The notes beneath the pieces were generated by a model, which saw only the letters and a list, made by a program, of their open reading frames with translations, was not told the DNA's origin and searched no databases. This document shows positions 11,340 to 22,666 of a stretch of 64,000 nt of DNA, one piece after another; the stretch's first letter is position 1; every line of letters begins with the position of its first letter. The position numbers were made by a program, and so were the translations under genes. Source of the DNA: Manis javanica (Eukaryota > Chordata > Mammalia > Pholidota > Manidae); NCBI RefSeq assembly GCF_040802235.1, contig NC_133165.1, positions 13,301,623-13,365,622 on the forward strand, given 5' to 3'.

Positions 11340-13480
11340 CTTTCCCTTTCTTTCAAATGTTTACAATTTTTACATAATTCCATATAGAAAAGTAGCCTGA
11401 ATTTCCATATCCATCAAGCAGAATACCTAATTGTTAACATTTTACTACATTTGTCCCATTGCAACTTGCTCCCCCCATATACGTAATACATAAGTCCTTT
11501 TCAGAACCTTTTGGGAGCAAGCTGCAGAAGTGATGCCTCATTATCCCTAGATACTCCAAAATCTCTAGTGTGTATTTCTCTAAAATTAGAACTCTAGTCT
11601 ATATAACTACCAAATCAGGTATTCAACATTGATACACCACCACCCACATTTTACACCCCACCCTAAGTCTGCTTAATGTACCACAATGCTGGTGGGATGG
11701 CTGCTGTTCCACAGAGACATGGTGTCCAATTCCTCCCCCCTTGAATGCAGGCTGACACTGAGGACTGCTTACCAACACAATGCTTGGAGTTCTGAGCTGT
11801 CATACAAGAAGTGTAATTATCTAAGGTCACTTTTCTACAGTAGCCACAGGTAAGAACTCCTAACAATTCTAACTGATCCCAGCTTTCCAACCATCCCTGA
11901 CGCATCTCTAGACATGTAACTGAGGTCATATTGGGCCCTTTGTACCTGCCTATTTTCAATACCATGTCACACGGCAGAACTGTTCAGGTAAGCCTGGTCC
12001 AAATTCCTCACCTAAAAAGCCACGAGATATCACAGAATTAATTGCTTTGTCTCTGAATTATGGGGTACCTTTTTGCCCAGAAATAGATCAACAAAATACC
12101 TTATAATGTCTCATTTTTCTTTCTAGTCCAATACCCTAGGAAAATGCTTACATTTAGTTATGGATTATATACTCCTTCAATCTGAAACAATTCTTGAATC
12201 TTCCTCTTTCATGTTCTTAGTTTTGGAGAGAACAGGCCTTACCGTTCTTAGGATGGGTTTTAGTCTGGGCCCATGACCAGACATAGATCATGCACTCTTG
12301 TCAGGAAAACTACAGAAATGATCCTGTATTCTTTATGACTTATCACATCAGGAGGCACCAAGGTCTACCTGTCCCAGAGCCACTGATGTTCATTTTAATG
12401 ATCTGGGTTTGATGATGTCTTGTAGTTTCTCCACCTTAAATTCACATTTTTTTTCTGCTGGCAATTGATTAGTATTTGGTGAGATGGCATTCTAAGATTA
12501 TAGTAATATCCAGTCCCTCAAACTCTACTAGCCTTAGCATCCATAGGCAATTCCAGCTATATCAACCTCCTCTGATGACCATCAAATGCTGCTGCTCTAT
12601 TTCCAACATCTATTGGAAACTCTACTGTGAAGAATAGCTTTCCTATTCTTCTACCATTGATTTATTTGCTTGCTTAATTAATGTATATTAGTATACAATA
12701 AATTTTATTTTATTAAATGAGTAGTAACCCTTTATCATTATTTTGATACTCAAACCACACTCTTTGTACATTGGGAGCCCCTTCAAACTGGTTATTATGT
12801 CATTTGGGGGACCTCTTCATTATTTTTTAGAACATACTTACTTCTACAAGAGTTTAAAGCATATCTTGGATCTTCCCTGGACCCATTCTGGAATTAGCCA
12901 TTTCTCTAATGGAGGATAATATCTAGAAAGCAAGTTCTGAGAGCTTGTAGCATTCATTGCTCCTTGGAATCATTGTTTATAGGCCCTCAAATCCAAGGAA
13001 GTACAGGTATTATATCTATTTCTTTTATATCTAATTCACTTACGTACTGTGAGTTCACACTGATGCCTTCTATTAAGATTTACCATCTAAGGGTTCCTTC
13101 CAGTCCTCCCCATATCCATCCAGCTCTGAGAAACTGACTCAATATATTTACTCATTTGTTCAATTTAATTGTCTTGTGTAACCAGTCTCACAACAGACAA
13201 GCCATCTTCTCCTATTGTCACATCTGCAACAGTCTACCTGGCCCCATGTCCTCTTTTTCCAGGTCTGCTGTCTCATTCCCCCAATGACCATCTCATCTCT
13301 GTGCTGATCCTTCATGTGGGTCCACAGCCCTCCCTTGCTACCCCATGGCTGTACCAGAAAGGAACATGGAAAGGAAGCAGCCCCCACTCTTTCTTACGAA
13401 GTTGTTTGAATACCTTCTTACCAGTTCTCCCTGCCCCAGTTTTCCTCCATCTCATCTCTTTTCTATCCTAAAACCCGCGG
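11340..13480 (-). repeat. Old L1/HAL1-type segment, antisense, interrupted
   Basis: Several blocks match, in order, an old antisense L1-related sequence common in placentals. These are 'ttttgggagcaagctgcagaagtgatgcc' (11508-11536, overlapping words), 'atcacatcaggaggcacca' near 12343, 'gatgatgtcttgtagtttc' near 12411, 'tcattattttgatactcaaa' near 12736 and 'ggaattagccatttctc' near 12891. Homology weakens after about 13000. A MaLR-like piece at 11660-11965 splits it. Overlapping 75-100 codon frames at 13160-13471 fall inside this repeat and are not credited as genes. Confidence 0.5.
11660..11965 (+). repeat. MaLR-type LTR fragment
   Basis: The order 'ccaattcctcccccc', 'tgaatgcaggctgacactga', 'ggactgcttaccaacacaat' follows a MaLR-like LTR pattern, whose clearer relative is at 40985-41541. 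It interrupts the older L1-related segment. A 100-codon minus frame spans it and is treated as chance. The match is loose. Confidence 0.35.
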
Positions 13481-13794
13481 AGAAATTTTCTTAGAGCACA
13501 ATGCACGGTGACAAAAACAGGAAATCTGAAATGTATCCTTACTTTTCACTTAATTGGATTATTTTGGACCTTTAACTTATCTGGTTTTAAATTCCCTTAG
13601 TTTTAAAAAGGGAATACTTATTGAGAGAGTGTGCTATAAAGTTCCAGGTTGAAAATGTAGAATGACAAGAAAATAATTGTAGCTGTTGTGAAAATTGTTA
13701 AAATTACCATGGGAAATTCTAACATGATTCTGAAACTCCTTTTAAAACACTTCAATGTAAAATTTAATTTAAAAAATTTAAATATCTTTCAATT
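13481..13794. other. Short unassigned stretch
   Basis: No gene, RNA or recognisable repeat was seen between the old antisense L1 segment and the L2 copy. Confidence 0.4.
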
Positions 13795-14335
13795 CATCTC
13801 ATCAGCTACAGGATAAAGATCTAAATTTCTGTGTACCTTGAAAGATTTTCCATGAGCTGGCCCCAGTTTACAACCCCAGCCTCACTTCTTAATCCTCCCC
13901 AGTCATCATTCACACTGCAGCCAACCTAAAGGCCTTGCATTTCTTTGGCATTAGTATGTTCTTCTCTTTCTATGCTGTGCATATACTATTGGTCCAACTT
14001 AATTTCTTTCTTTTCCTAAATAAAATTAGTGCAAAACTTAACTTATACTTTAATATTAAAAATAAATTTATCTCTTCTGGAAACTACCCTTGACTATCTC
14101 CAAAATAAACAGAATCAACTCACACTTTGGGCCTCAACTGTGACCCTTGGGTATCTTTATATACACAGCATTTGTCACAACAGATGCAACTACACACGCA
14201 TACACACACAGGTCTTATGAAATTGTTTATTCAATGAATAAAGGCTGCATTTTGTTCATTTTGATATTCCCAAGGTATATGGCTTATGGCCAATAGTTCA
14301 GTCTTGCCAATAATAAATGTTCAGTAAGTGTTTAA
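13795..14335 (+). repeat. L2 LINE 3' end
   Basis: The segment keeps the L2 word order: 'acaggataaagatctaaatt', 'ttccatgagctggccccagt', 'ccagcctcacttcttaatcc', then 'tgcatttctttggcattagt'. It ends with 'aataaatgttcagtaagtg', the usual L2 tail. Non-coding and ancient. Its tail is included in the tandem duplication that follows. Confidence 0.65.
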
Positions 14336-14691
14336 TAAAAAATTCTTAATGGTTATTATGATCACTTATAACTACTAATTATTCAGTAGTGTGCTAGCAC
14401 TATCTGCTCTTTTTATAAAATAAGCCACATAAAACACTGTTATGTACATTCTGAAAGATCTCTCTCCTATAAATTAGGAAAATAAGGCTCACCAATAATA
14501 AATCAATAAATATTTAACAAAAATCCCTGAATGGATATAATGACCAAAAATTATTGATCACTTATTACTACTAATTATTCAGTACTGTGCTAAGCACTGT
14601 TCATTCTTCATTTAAAATAAACAACATAAAACCCTGTTATGTTCATACTAAAAGAACTCTATCCCATATATTAGGAAAAAAAGTTCAGAGG
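14307..14691. repeat. Tandem duplication of an L2-tail/MIR junction
   Basis: Two adjacent related units are visible, 14307-14491 and 14492-14691. Both open with 'ccaataataaat', both contain 'actactaattattcagta' and 'gtgcta', and both end in 'ttaggaaaa'. The offset is 185 bases at the start and about 196 further in, because unit 2 has about 11 extra bases near 'accaaaaattattgatcac'. The units differ at many positions, so the duplication is old. The copied segment spans the L2 tail and the start of a MIR. Confidence 0.75.
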
Positions 14692-14750
14692 AGTTACTAA
14701 TTTGTGTAAGTTCACAGCATCTAGAACATCAAGGCTTAAGCTATTAACAT
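14560..14750 (-). repeat. MIR SINE fragment
   Basis: The sequence 'tactgtgctaagcactgttc' followed by 'aaccctgttatg...ttcagaggagttactaatttgtgtaag' follows the reverse complement of the MIR consensus. The first half falls in the second unit of the tandem duplication. The copy is very diverged. Confidence 0.55.
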
Positions 14751-14920
14751 ATCAGTAACACCAAAAAATATACAGCACATGCATGAATACAGGGTAATAT
14801 TAAGAAAACTATTTAAAAATAATTGTCACATTTATTATACATTTTATTTTTACTTTGACATTATAAATCATTAAAATAAAAGTAAATGTTGAAGGACTTA
14901 GCTAAATTACTCTTTAATAT

Positions 14921-15387
14921 TGCTGGCTTGGTTCCATTTTGTGTGACCAAGTGGACTGCATGAGCCTTGAACTGACAGTAGCCACTCCCTGGAGCACATG
15001 CCATAGATAACAGCTTACAGAGCCACAAGTAAATGTAAGTTCCTGGTATGACTCTCTCAGAGGACCTTGTGATAAAGATTACCCTGCTATTCAGGGTCTT
15101 TCCTTTGTAACCCCCTTAAAAAGATTCCCCAACTTACCAAAACACCACTTTCTCAGTTTGAACTGACAAATTTGGCCATTGCTTAGGAACCCCAAAGCAT
15201 TCCACCCATAGACCCTAATAAAGTCATGTGATCTAGGTCCCTCCATGCTCTCTGCCTGAATCCTGCCTTGAACTTCCTCACATGGCCCCCCAAGGCATGC
15301 CATGTACCACCTCCAGGACTTGGACAAATAAACTTCTCTGCTTCAGTTTCTTTGTGGTCTTTTTTAAAGAAAGGTTACCATTCCACA
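14921..15387 (+). mobile_element. Probable solo retroviral LTR
   Basis: This non-L1 segment looks like a gammaretroviral-type LTR. It is rich in short GC patches and ends with a poly(A) signal AATAAA at 15327-15332, followed by 'cttctctgcttcagtttctt' and 'gtggtc', a typical R/U5 arrangement. It runs from TG near 14921 to a CA near 15386. I could not see a convincing target duplication or family match. Two open frames here (78 and 96 codons) have no domain and are not credited. Confidence 0.5.
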
Positions 15388-15454
15388 CCTCAGAGCTCTG
15401 TTTAACAAATGATAATTTAGTGGAGTCACACAGGTATACCAAATGCAAAAGGAA

Positions 15455-15567
15455 TGTGCTAAATGGTTCATATGTATTATCTCATTTAGTGAGTCATAGA
15501 TGGGAGAACTTATCAGATAATTCAAATGTCACACAGCCAATAAATAACAAAGCCAAAGATGTTCTGT
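15455..15567 (-). repeat. MIR SINE fragment
   Basis: The order 'atgtattatctcatttagt', 'gatgggagaacttatc', 'gtcacacagccaataaataa' matches the reverse complement of the MIR core and tail. Ancient and non-coding. Confidence 0.6.
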
Positions 15568-16969
15568 TCTGATTCAAAGTTTATTTTGATACACCACCTT
15601 GCAAACCTACAGTTTTCAAAACATAAAATATAACTATCACCAATGGGAATGGAAAAAGATGGTGATGTAACACAAAAATAAAACACAAAAATACAGCAGA
15701 TACAACTAATCCTGAAAGAGCAACCTGAAGACTGCAGAACAGACAGTCTATATCTGGGGAAAAGAGAAGAATTCACAGAAAAGGGTAAAGTAGCAAAACC
15801 TTGACCTGGTGGGATTCAAACACCCTCCTCAAACTAGCTCACAGGAGGGAGGAAGAGACACCGAGTGGAGAGAGAGTAGAAGCCCAGGACTGCCAAACAC
15901 CCAGCCCTGGAGATGTGCTCCAGGAGCATGAACCCACATTACATGGTGCTCTGGAGACTAATGGAGTTGGAAAGCAAAGACAGACAGAATACTCAGAGAA
16001 ACTGAGATTCCAGCCACTTGTGGAGAAGAGTTACCACAGCCAGCCACTCTGAAATAAAAGAAAGGTAAGCACTTTGAAAGACATCCCAACAGTGAGAGGC
16101 CTGCTAAAGGGGCAAAAATTACACAAAGCTTGCTGCTCAGGAGAAATGACAGGTGGACAAAATTGTCCTAGCACACTCAGCCCAGCACCTTGGGAGCATT
16201 CAGGAGCCACTCCATCCCCCTGGCTGGCAATGTGATAGGCAGCCTGCCACTCCTTCCTCCCAGCCAACACTGGTCAGCACACCTGCTACCCCAGCCATCG
16301 CACCACAACAGCCAGACGGTGGCCCCACCTGTGAAAGCTATGGGGTATAATGCAGAGGTTCCTCCCTGAACACTGGGCCGATTGGCCCCAGCAGCTCATG
16401 TAGAGCTTCTGGGCAATAGAGGGAGCTGCCCACACAAAATTATTATTCCTTAGGAATCAGTAAAAAAACGAAATGGTAAAAAAAATTTAAAAAAAAACTG
16501 TACAAAAAATAATCCAACAGACACCAGAAAGAGGGCTAAGTGAAACTGAAATCACCAATCTTATTGATAATGATTTCAAAATAAAAATCAAAAACATGTT
16601 CACACAGCTACAGAAAAATATTCAAGATCTCAGTGAGGACTTCAAGAAAGTAAGAAACTTTGAAAAATACAGTATTTGAGATGAAACATACAATGCAGTG
16701 ATTTAAAAGCAGATTGGAGGAGGTAGAGGAGATGGTAAATGAAACAAAAATTAGAGAACAAGAAAAAAAAGAAGCTGAAGCAGAGAGAGAAAAAAGAATC
16801 TCTAGGAATGAAAGAACAGTAAGAGATCCATGCAACCAATACAAATGGAACAATATTTGCATTATAGGGGTACCAGAAAAAGAAGAGAGATAAAAGGACA
16901 GAAAGTCTCTTTGGGGACACAGCTACTGAAAATTTCCCCAATCTAGGAAAGGAAATATTTTCTCAGGCC

Positions 16970-17257
16970 ATGGAAGTGCACAGATCTCCAAACACAAGGG
17001 ACGCAAGACCAAGACAGATAATAATTAAAATGGCAAAGATCAAAGACAAGGACAGAGTATTAAAAGCACCAAGAAAGAGAAAAATGATTACATACAAAGG
17101 AAAGCCCATCAGGCTATCATCAGACTTCTCAGCAGAAACCTTACAGGCCAGAAGGGAGTGGCATGATGTATTTAATGCAATGAAACAGAAGGGCCATGAA
17201 CCAAGAATACTCTACTCAACAAGATTATCATTTAAATTTGAAGCAGGAATTAAATAA
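16970..17257 (+). pseudogene. L1 ORF1p C-terminal domain remnant
   Basis: A 95-codon open frame corresponds to the C-terminal nucleic-acid-binding part of L1 ORF1p, the trimeric RNA chaperone of the L1 particle. Recognisable pieces are 'KDKDRVLKAPRK', 'ITYKGKPIRLSSDFSAETLQ' and 'ARREWHDVF', ending 'LSFKFEAGIK' just before the stop. The RRM beginning is visible upstream at 16850-16900 ('NNICIIGVPEKEE') but is closed by an in-frame stop at about 16890. The M at 16970 is internal to the normal protein and not a true start. Non-functional. Confidence 0.8.
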
Positions 17258-17644
17258 TTTCCAGATAAGCAAAAAGTTGAGGGAATTTACCTCCTAAAAA
17301 CTTCTCTACAGTGTATTTTAAAGGGACTGTTCTAGATGGAAGTGTTCCTAAAGCTAAATAGCTGTCACAAGAGAAAATAAAACCACAGTTAAGAAAGTAG
17401 ACCAATTAATTACTAAGCAAATGCAAAATTAAATCAGCTACCCACAAAGTCAGTCAAGGGATACACAAAGAGTACAGAATATAAATATAATATATAAAGA
17501 CTGGAGGAGGAAGAAAAAGAAGGAAGGAAAAAAAAGAACTTTTAGATTGTGTTTGAAATACCATAATAAGGGAGTTAAGTTAGACTGTTAGATAGTAAAG
17601 AGGCTGCCCCTGAACCTTTTGTAACCACGAACCTAAAACCTACA

Positions 17645-17826
17645 ATGGCAATAAGTACATACCTATTGTTAATCACCCTAAATGTAAATAGTCGGAATGC
17701 ACCAATCAAAAGACAGAGTTACAGAATGATAAAAAGCAAGACCCATATATATGCTGCCTACAAGAGACTCACTTCAAACCCAAAGACATACACAGACTAA
17801 AAGTGAAGGGATGGAAACAGAATCGA
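17645..17826 (+). pseudogene. L1 ORF2p endonuclease remnant
   Basis: The fragment keeps N-terminal endonuclease wording of ORF2p: 'cacctattgttaatc'-like beginning, 'ctaaatgtaaatagtcggaa', 'gcctacaagagactcacttc' and 'agactaaaagtgaagggatgg'. It then breaks off at 17818-17825 and jumps into the sequence just upstream of reverse transcriptase. The catalytic C-terminal half of the endonuclease is absent. Non-functional. Confidence 0.75.
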
Positions 17827-17831
17827 AAAAG

Positions 17832-18790
17832 GAGAAATTGCTATGGACACCATGGAAATACAAAGAATTATTAGAGAATACTATGAAAAATTATATGCTA
17901 ACAAAATGGATAACCTATAAGAAATTGAAAACTTTCTAGAAAAATACAACCTTCCAAGACTAACCCAGGAAGAAACAGAAAAATTGAACAGACCAATCAC
18001 CAGAAATGACATTGAACTTGTCATCAAAAAACTACCTAAAAACAAAATTCCTGGACCAGAAGGCCTCACTACTGAATTTTATCACACATTTAGAGAAGAC
18101 ATAATACCCATCCTCCTTAAAGTTTTCCAAAAGGTAGAAGAGGAGGAAATACTTCCAAACTTATTCTATGAGGCCAGCATCACTCTAATACCAAAACCAG
18201 ACAAAGACACCACAAAAAAGAAAATTACAGATCAATACCCCTAATGAACATAGATGCAAAAATTCCCAATAAAATATTAGCAAACTGAATTCAAAAAGAC
18301 ATCAAATAGATCATCTATGATGATCAAGTGGGATTTATTTCAGGGATGCAAGGATGGCACAATATGAGAAAATTCATCAACAACATCCACTACATCAAGA
18401 AAAAGAAGGACAAAAATCACATGATCATCTCCATAGATGCTGAAAAAGCATTCAACAAAATTCAACATCCACTTATGATAAAAACTGTCTACAAAATGGG
18501 TATAGGAGGCAAGTACCTCAACATAATAAAGGCTGTATATAAGAAACCCACAGCCAACATCATACTTAACAGTGAGAAGCTGATAGCTTTCTGTTTAAGA
18601 TTGGAAACAAGACAAGAATGCCCACTCTTCCCACTTTTATTCAACATAGTTGTGGAGGTCTTAGCCATGGCAATCATAAAAGGTATCCAGATAGATAAAG
18701 AAGAAGTTAAACTGTCACTGTTTCCAGATGACATGATATTGTACATAAAATACCCTAAAGAATCTACCAGAACTAATAACTGAATTCAGC
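17832..18790 (+). pseudogene. L1 ORF2p reverse transcriptase remnant
   Basis: Two open frames cover most of it: 17984-18244 (86 codons, with 'KKLPKNKIPGPEGLTTEFYH') and 18328-18783 (151 codons, with '[19 protein letters not shown]' and '[15 protein letters not shown]'). The first catalytic aspartate is present in 'SIDAEKAF', and the FADD box reads FPDD at 18721-18732, with the two aspartates kept and alanine changed to proline. '[20 protein letters not shown]' retains the usual RT region 4. Stops between frames and a broken 'TDQYP' junction at 18244 show that it is dead. Confidence 0.85.
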
Positions 18791-20833
18791 AAAGTTTGAG
18801 GATACAAAATTAATACACAGAAATCTATTACATTCCTATATAGTACTGATGAACGAGCAGAAAGAGAAATCAAAAAAATACCATTTACAATTGCATCAAA
18901 AAGAATAAAACACCTAGGAATAAACCTAACCAGGGAGGTGAAAGACCTGTACCCTAAAACTACAAGACACTCATGAAAGAAAGAGACACCAATAAATAGA
19001 AATATAACCTGTGCTCATGGATAAGAAAAATTAATATTGTCAAAATGGCCATCCTGCTAAAGCAATCTACAGATTCAATGCTATCCTTATCAAAATACCA
19101 ACAACATTCTTCAACAAACTAGAACAAATAGTTCTAAAACTCATATGGAACCACAAACAACTCTGAATAGCCAAAGCAATCCTGAGAAGGAAGAATAAAG
19201 CGGGGGAGATAACACTCCCCAAACTCTACTACAAAGCTACAGTAATCAAAACAATTTGGTACTGGGGTACAGAACAGACCCATCAATCAATCAAACAGAA
19301 TAGTGAGCCCAGTTATAAACCCACATATATATGGCCAATTAATATACAATAAAGAAGCCATGGACATATGATGGGGAAATGACAGCCTCTTCAACAACTG
19401 GTTTTGGGAAAACTGGACAACTACATGTAAGAGAATGAAACTGAATTATTGTCTAACTCCATAAACAAAAATAAACCCAAAATGGATCCAAAACCTGAAT
19501 GTAAGAAATGAAACCATAAAACTCTTACAAGAAAACATAGACAAAAATCTCTTGAACATAAGCATGAACAACTTTTTCTTGAACACATCTCCTTGAGCAA
19601 GGGAAACAAAAGCAAAAATGAACAAATGGGACTGTGTCAAACTAAAAAGCTTCTGTACAGCAAAGGACACCATTGGCAGAACAAAAAAGCATCCTACAGT
19701 ATGAGAGAATATATTTGTAAATGACATCTGATAAGAGGTTAACATTCACAATATATAAAGAGCTCACACACCTCAATACTCAAAAAGCAAATAACCCGAT
19801 TAAAATATGGGGAGGATATGAACAGACACTCTCCAAAGAACAAATTCATATGGCCAACAGGGGCATGAAAAGATGCTCCACATTGCTAATTATCAGGGAA
19901 ATGCAATTTAAAACCATAATGAGGTACCACCTCACACCATTTAGGATGGTCAACATCCAAAAAACAAGCAACAACAAATGCTGACAAGGATGTGGAGAAA
20001 GGAGAACCCTCCTACACTGCTGGTGGGAATGAAAATTAGTTCAACCATTGTGGAAAGCAGTATGGAGGTTCCTCAAAAAACTAAAAATAGAAATACCCTT
20101 TGACCCAGGAATCCCACTCCTAGTAATTTACCCAAAGACATGAACCCTGATTCAAAAAGACTTTTGCACCCCTCTGTTTATTGCAGCACTATTTACAATA
20201 GCCAAGATATGGAAGCATTCTGAGTGTCCATCAGTAGATGAATGGATAAAGAAGAGATGGTACATATACACAATGGAATATTATTCAGCCATAAGAAGAA
20301 AATAAATCCTACCAATTGCAACAACATGGATGGAGCTGGAGGGTATAAGCCAGGCAGAGAAAGACAAGTACCAAATGATTTCCCTCATTTGTGGAGTATA
20401 ACAACAAAGCAAAAGTGAAGGAACAAAACAGCAGCAGAGTCACAGACTCCAAGGAGGGACTAGTGGTAACCAAAGGATACGAGTATTGGTGGGGATGGAG
20501 TAGGGGATTAAAGGGCATTATGATTAACTCACATAATGTACATAGGTCACAGGGAAAGCAGTGTAACACAGAGAAGATAAGTAGTGACTCTATAGCATCT
20601 TACTATGCTGATGGTGATTGCAGTGGGATGGGAGAGACTTGATAATATGGGTGAATGTTGAAACCACAATATTGCTCATGTGAAACCTTAATAAGATTGT
20701 ATATCAATGATACCTTAATAATAAAAAAAGTACTGCCATCACCTTTATCCAAGATGACAAAACATATCACAAATTGGGTGTAAGAATTAGACAGGAAATA
20801 AATTTTAAAAAGAGGTACCAATAAGGGGCTAAG

Positions 20834-21043
20834 ATGGGGTTTGGCAAACTTTTCTCTAAAGGGCCAGACAGTAAATATTTTAGGATTTGTGGGCCATAAA
20901 GTTCCTGTCACAAATACTAAATTCTGTGGTTATGGCATTAAAGCAGCCAAAGGCAATGCATAAATGCATGTGACTATGTTTCAATAAAACTTTATTAACA
21001 GAAATAGGCAATGGGCCATAATTTGTGGTCCCCTGGACTAAGG
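20834..21043. mobile_element. Non-autonomous hAT-type DNA transposon (MER class)
   Basis: The element has the inverted ends of a common hAT relic: 'ggggtttggcaaact' on the left and 'ggtcccctg' on the right, whose complement reads 'caggggaccacaaatt'. The interior shows 'aaagggccagacagtaaata', 'tttgtgggccataaag' and 'caataaaactttattaac'. Flanks read 'gggctaag' before and 'ggactaag' (21035-21042) after, matching at 7 of 8 positions, the 8-bp duplication expected for hAT. The exact subfamily name is not asserted. Confidence 0.8.
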
Positions 21044-21470
21044 AATTCAGTATTCTTCACCATAAAAAATACTGAAAGCAAATCTATTAAGAGTTATAAT
21101 ATCTTTTGTGGCCTATACTCCCAAGGAGAAAAACAATCAATGAATGACATGATATAACACAAGGAAGCAATGGACGTATACGTAAGCCACCAAATCAAAT
21201 GTGAAAACTGGATTTCCTGAAAATGATCAAAAGGGAAAATGCCATTGAGCAGGTAATATATAAGATATTGTATAAAAATATAAGCTTGATGAAAAGTTTC
21301 CCAGAAACATATAACTACTAGTTTATAATAATTTGGAAGCTATAAGTAAGTACTTTTTATTTCTAGGTATGTATCCATGTACAATTATTTCATTGTTAAA
21401 CCTAGTATTTTAATATCTAAGAAATATGGAAAAATTATTCTCATATACACTGTGATAAGTTAGAACAATT
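21044..21470. other. Unassigned intergenic stretch
   Basis: No gene, RNA or recognisable repeat was seen. Confidence 0.4.
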
Positions 21471-21622
21471 GATCTCAAATGTTAGTGTGCTGTATATTAA
21501 AAGCACTTGAAATGCTCATTAAGTACATTAACCAGAGTCCCAAACCCAGAGATACTGATCCAGTAAGTCTTGGGTGGCACACCCAAATGATTCTCATGAA
21601 GACTGTCTCAGAACCACATATG
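21471..21622. repeat. MER20/MER5-like hAT relic
   Basis: The string 'gatctcaaatgttagtgtgc' leads into 'ccagagtcccaaacccagag', 'atactgatccagtaagtctt' and 'ggtggcacacccaaatgatt', and it closes with 'tctcagaaccaca'. This is the diverged order of MER20-type elements, with inverted 'ggttctca/tgagaacc' ends. Non-coding. Confidence 0.6.
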
Positions 21623-21932
21623 AGAAATTTTTAACTAAAGCAATAATTTACCTGTATGTCATGTGCTATACCAAACAGCAAGGAGCCTCTGGGAAACAGA
21701 AAGTGGATTTAACTGGCCACCAAGGATAGTCAACCACCAGGAAGAAGACTTAAACTTAACACTGGTTACCTTCTAAGATGGAATATGGCTCTCAGGAGAG
21801 AGGTGTTGGGGTAAATTCTGTGTTAGTAATTAGAAATTTAAGAATCTGCTCCCACCCAGTTTTATAGTAAAAAAGGAACCTGATCATTTAGCAACCATAT
21901 CTATCTCCTGCTTCAGTAAAAAAAAAAAAAAA

Positions 21933-22390
21933 ATTACCACAAATTATTGGCTTAAAATACAAAACAATTTATTATCTCACAGATCTAGAGATCTGAAGTC
22001 TGACATGGGCTAAAACCAAGGTCTTGACAGAGGGCTGTGTTCCTGCTAGAGCTGTTAAAGGATAATCGATTTCCTTGCCTCTTCCAGCTTCTGGAAAATA
22101 CTTCTCTGGCTTCTTCTGTCATCTTCAAGAGGAGCAGAAGAGCATTTCCTGACATCTGTGACTCTAAACATCTCTTCTGCCTCCCACATTTACTTTAAAG
22201 GAATCTTGTGATGACATTCCTAGCCAGGCAATTCAGGATAATCTAACTTTTAAAAGTTAACTGATGAGCACCTGTAATTTCATCTGCAATTTAATTAGCT
22301 ATTGTGATGGAACATAACATGCACAGGTTCATGAGATTAACACCTGGACATCTTGGGAGTGGGGGGGGGTCCTTTATTCCTCTACCATAC
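21933..22390 (-). repeat. ERVL-MaLR LTR, minus strand
   Basis: It begins 'attaccacaaattattggct' after a run of about 15 A, then 'caatttattatctcacagat', 'cttgcctcttccagcttctg', 'ctcttctgcctcccacattt' and 'gaacataacatgcacaggtt', and finishes in 'acacctggacatcttgggag'. That is the antisense order of MLT1/MST-type LTRs. It lies upstream of a MaLR LTR of opposite orientation at 22667-23061, and the two differ in subfamily. Confidence 0.65.
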
Positions 22391-22666
22391 CCATAGAAAA
22401 GCTCTCTTTCCAACCACAAGAAAATGGGAAGGAGGAAAAAGAAGAGATCCTAAAGAAGAGACTCAGTTTCTAAGATTGTTAAGGTTAGTTCAGGTGCCAT
22501 CTAACACAGCACCTATACAGTTGGTTTTTGAGTTGCAGCCTGGCACAGTTCAATAATGGAAAAACCAGAAGGAAGAAACATACCCCATATAGTTTCAAAA
22601 GGAAAGTTGGTGGTGATAGAGCGTTGAAGGAAGACATGTTACCTGAGAAGAGGGAAATAAAAAGGG

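Larger units (their letters stand above)
15636..20727 (+). mobile_element. L1, near full span, internally deleted, inactive
   Basis: This plus-strand LINE-1 shows, in order, a 5' UTR (about 15636-16460), ORF1 remnants (16460-17257), an inter-ORF spacer (17258-17640), a short endonuclease remnant (17645-17820), reverse transcriptase (17830-18790), the ORF2 C-terminal region (to about 20300) and a 3' UTR ending in 'aataataaaaaaag' at 20714-20727. The 5' UTR shares 'aatacagcagatacaactaatcc'-type wording with the younger L1 at 62747. Between endonuclease and reverse transcriptase roughly a kilobase of the normal ORF2 is missing. Stops and frameshifts occur throughout. No clear target duplication was seen. 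Confidence 0.9.

Noticed and set aside
13160..13471. 75- and 100-codon frames on opposite strands
   Set aside because: They overlap each other and the end of an old antisense L1-related segment, with no domain or conserved motif visible.
15801..16350. Three overlapping 65-83 codon open frames on both strands
   Set aside because: They lie in the 5' UTR of the L1 at 15636, which is non-coding and less A+T-rich. None resembles a known protein.
16608..16941. Phenylalanine/serine-rich minus frames of 84 and 99 codons that look like membrane proteins
   Set aside because: They are the reverse complement of A-rich L1 ORF1 sequence. GAA/AGA-rich coding DNA always gives such F/S-rich shadows.
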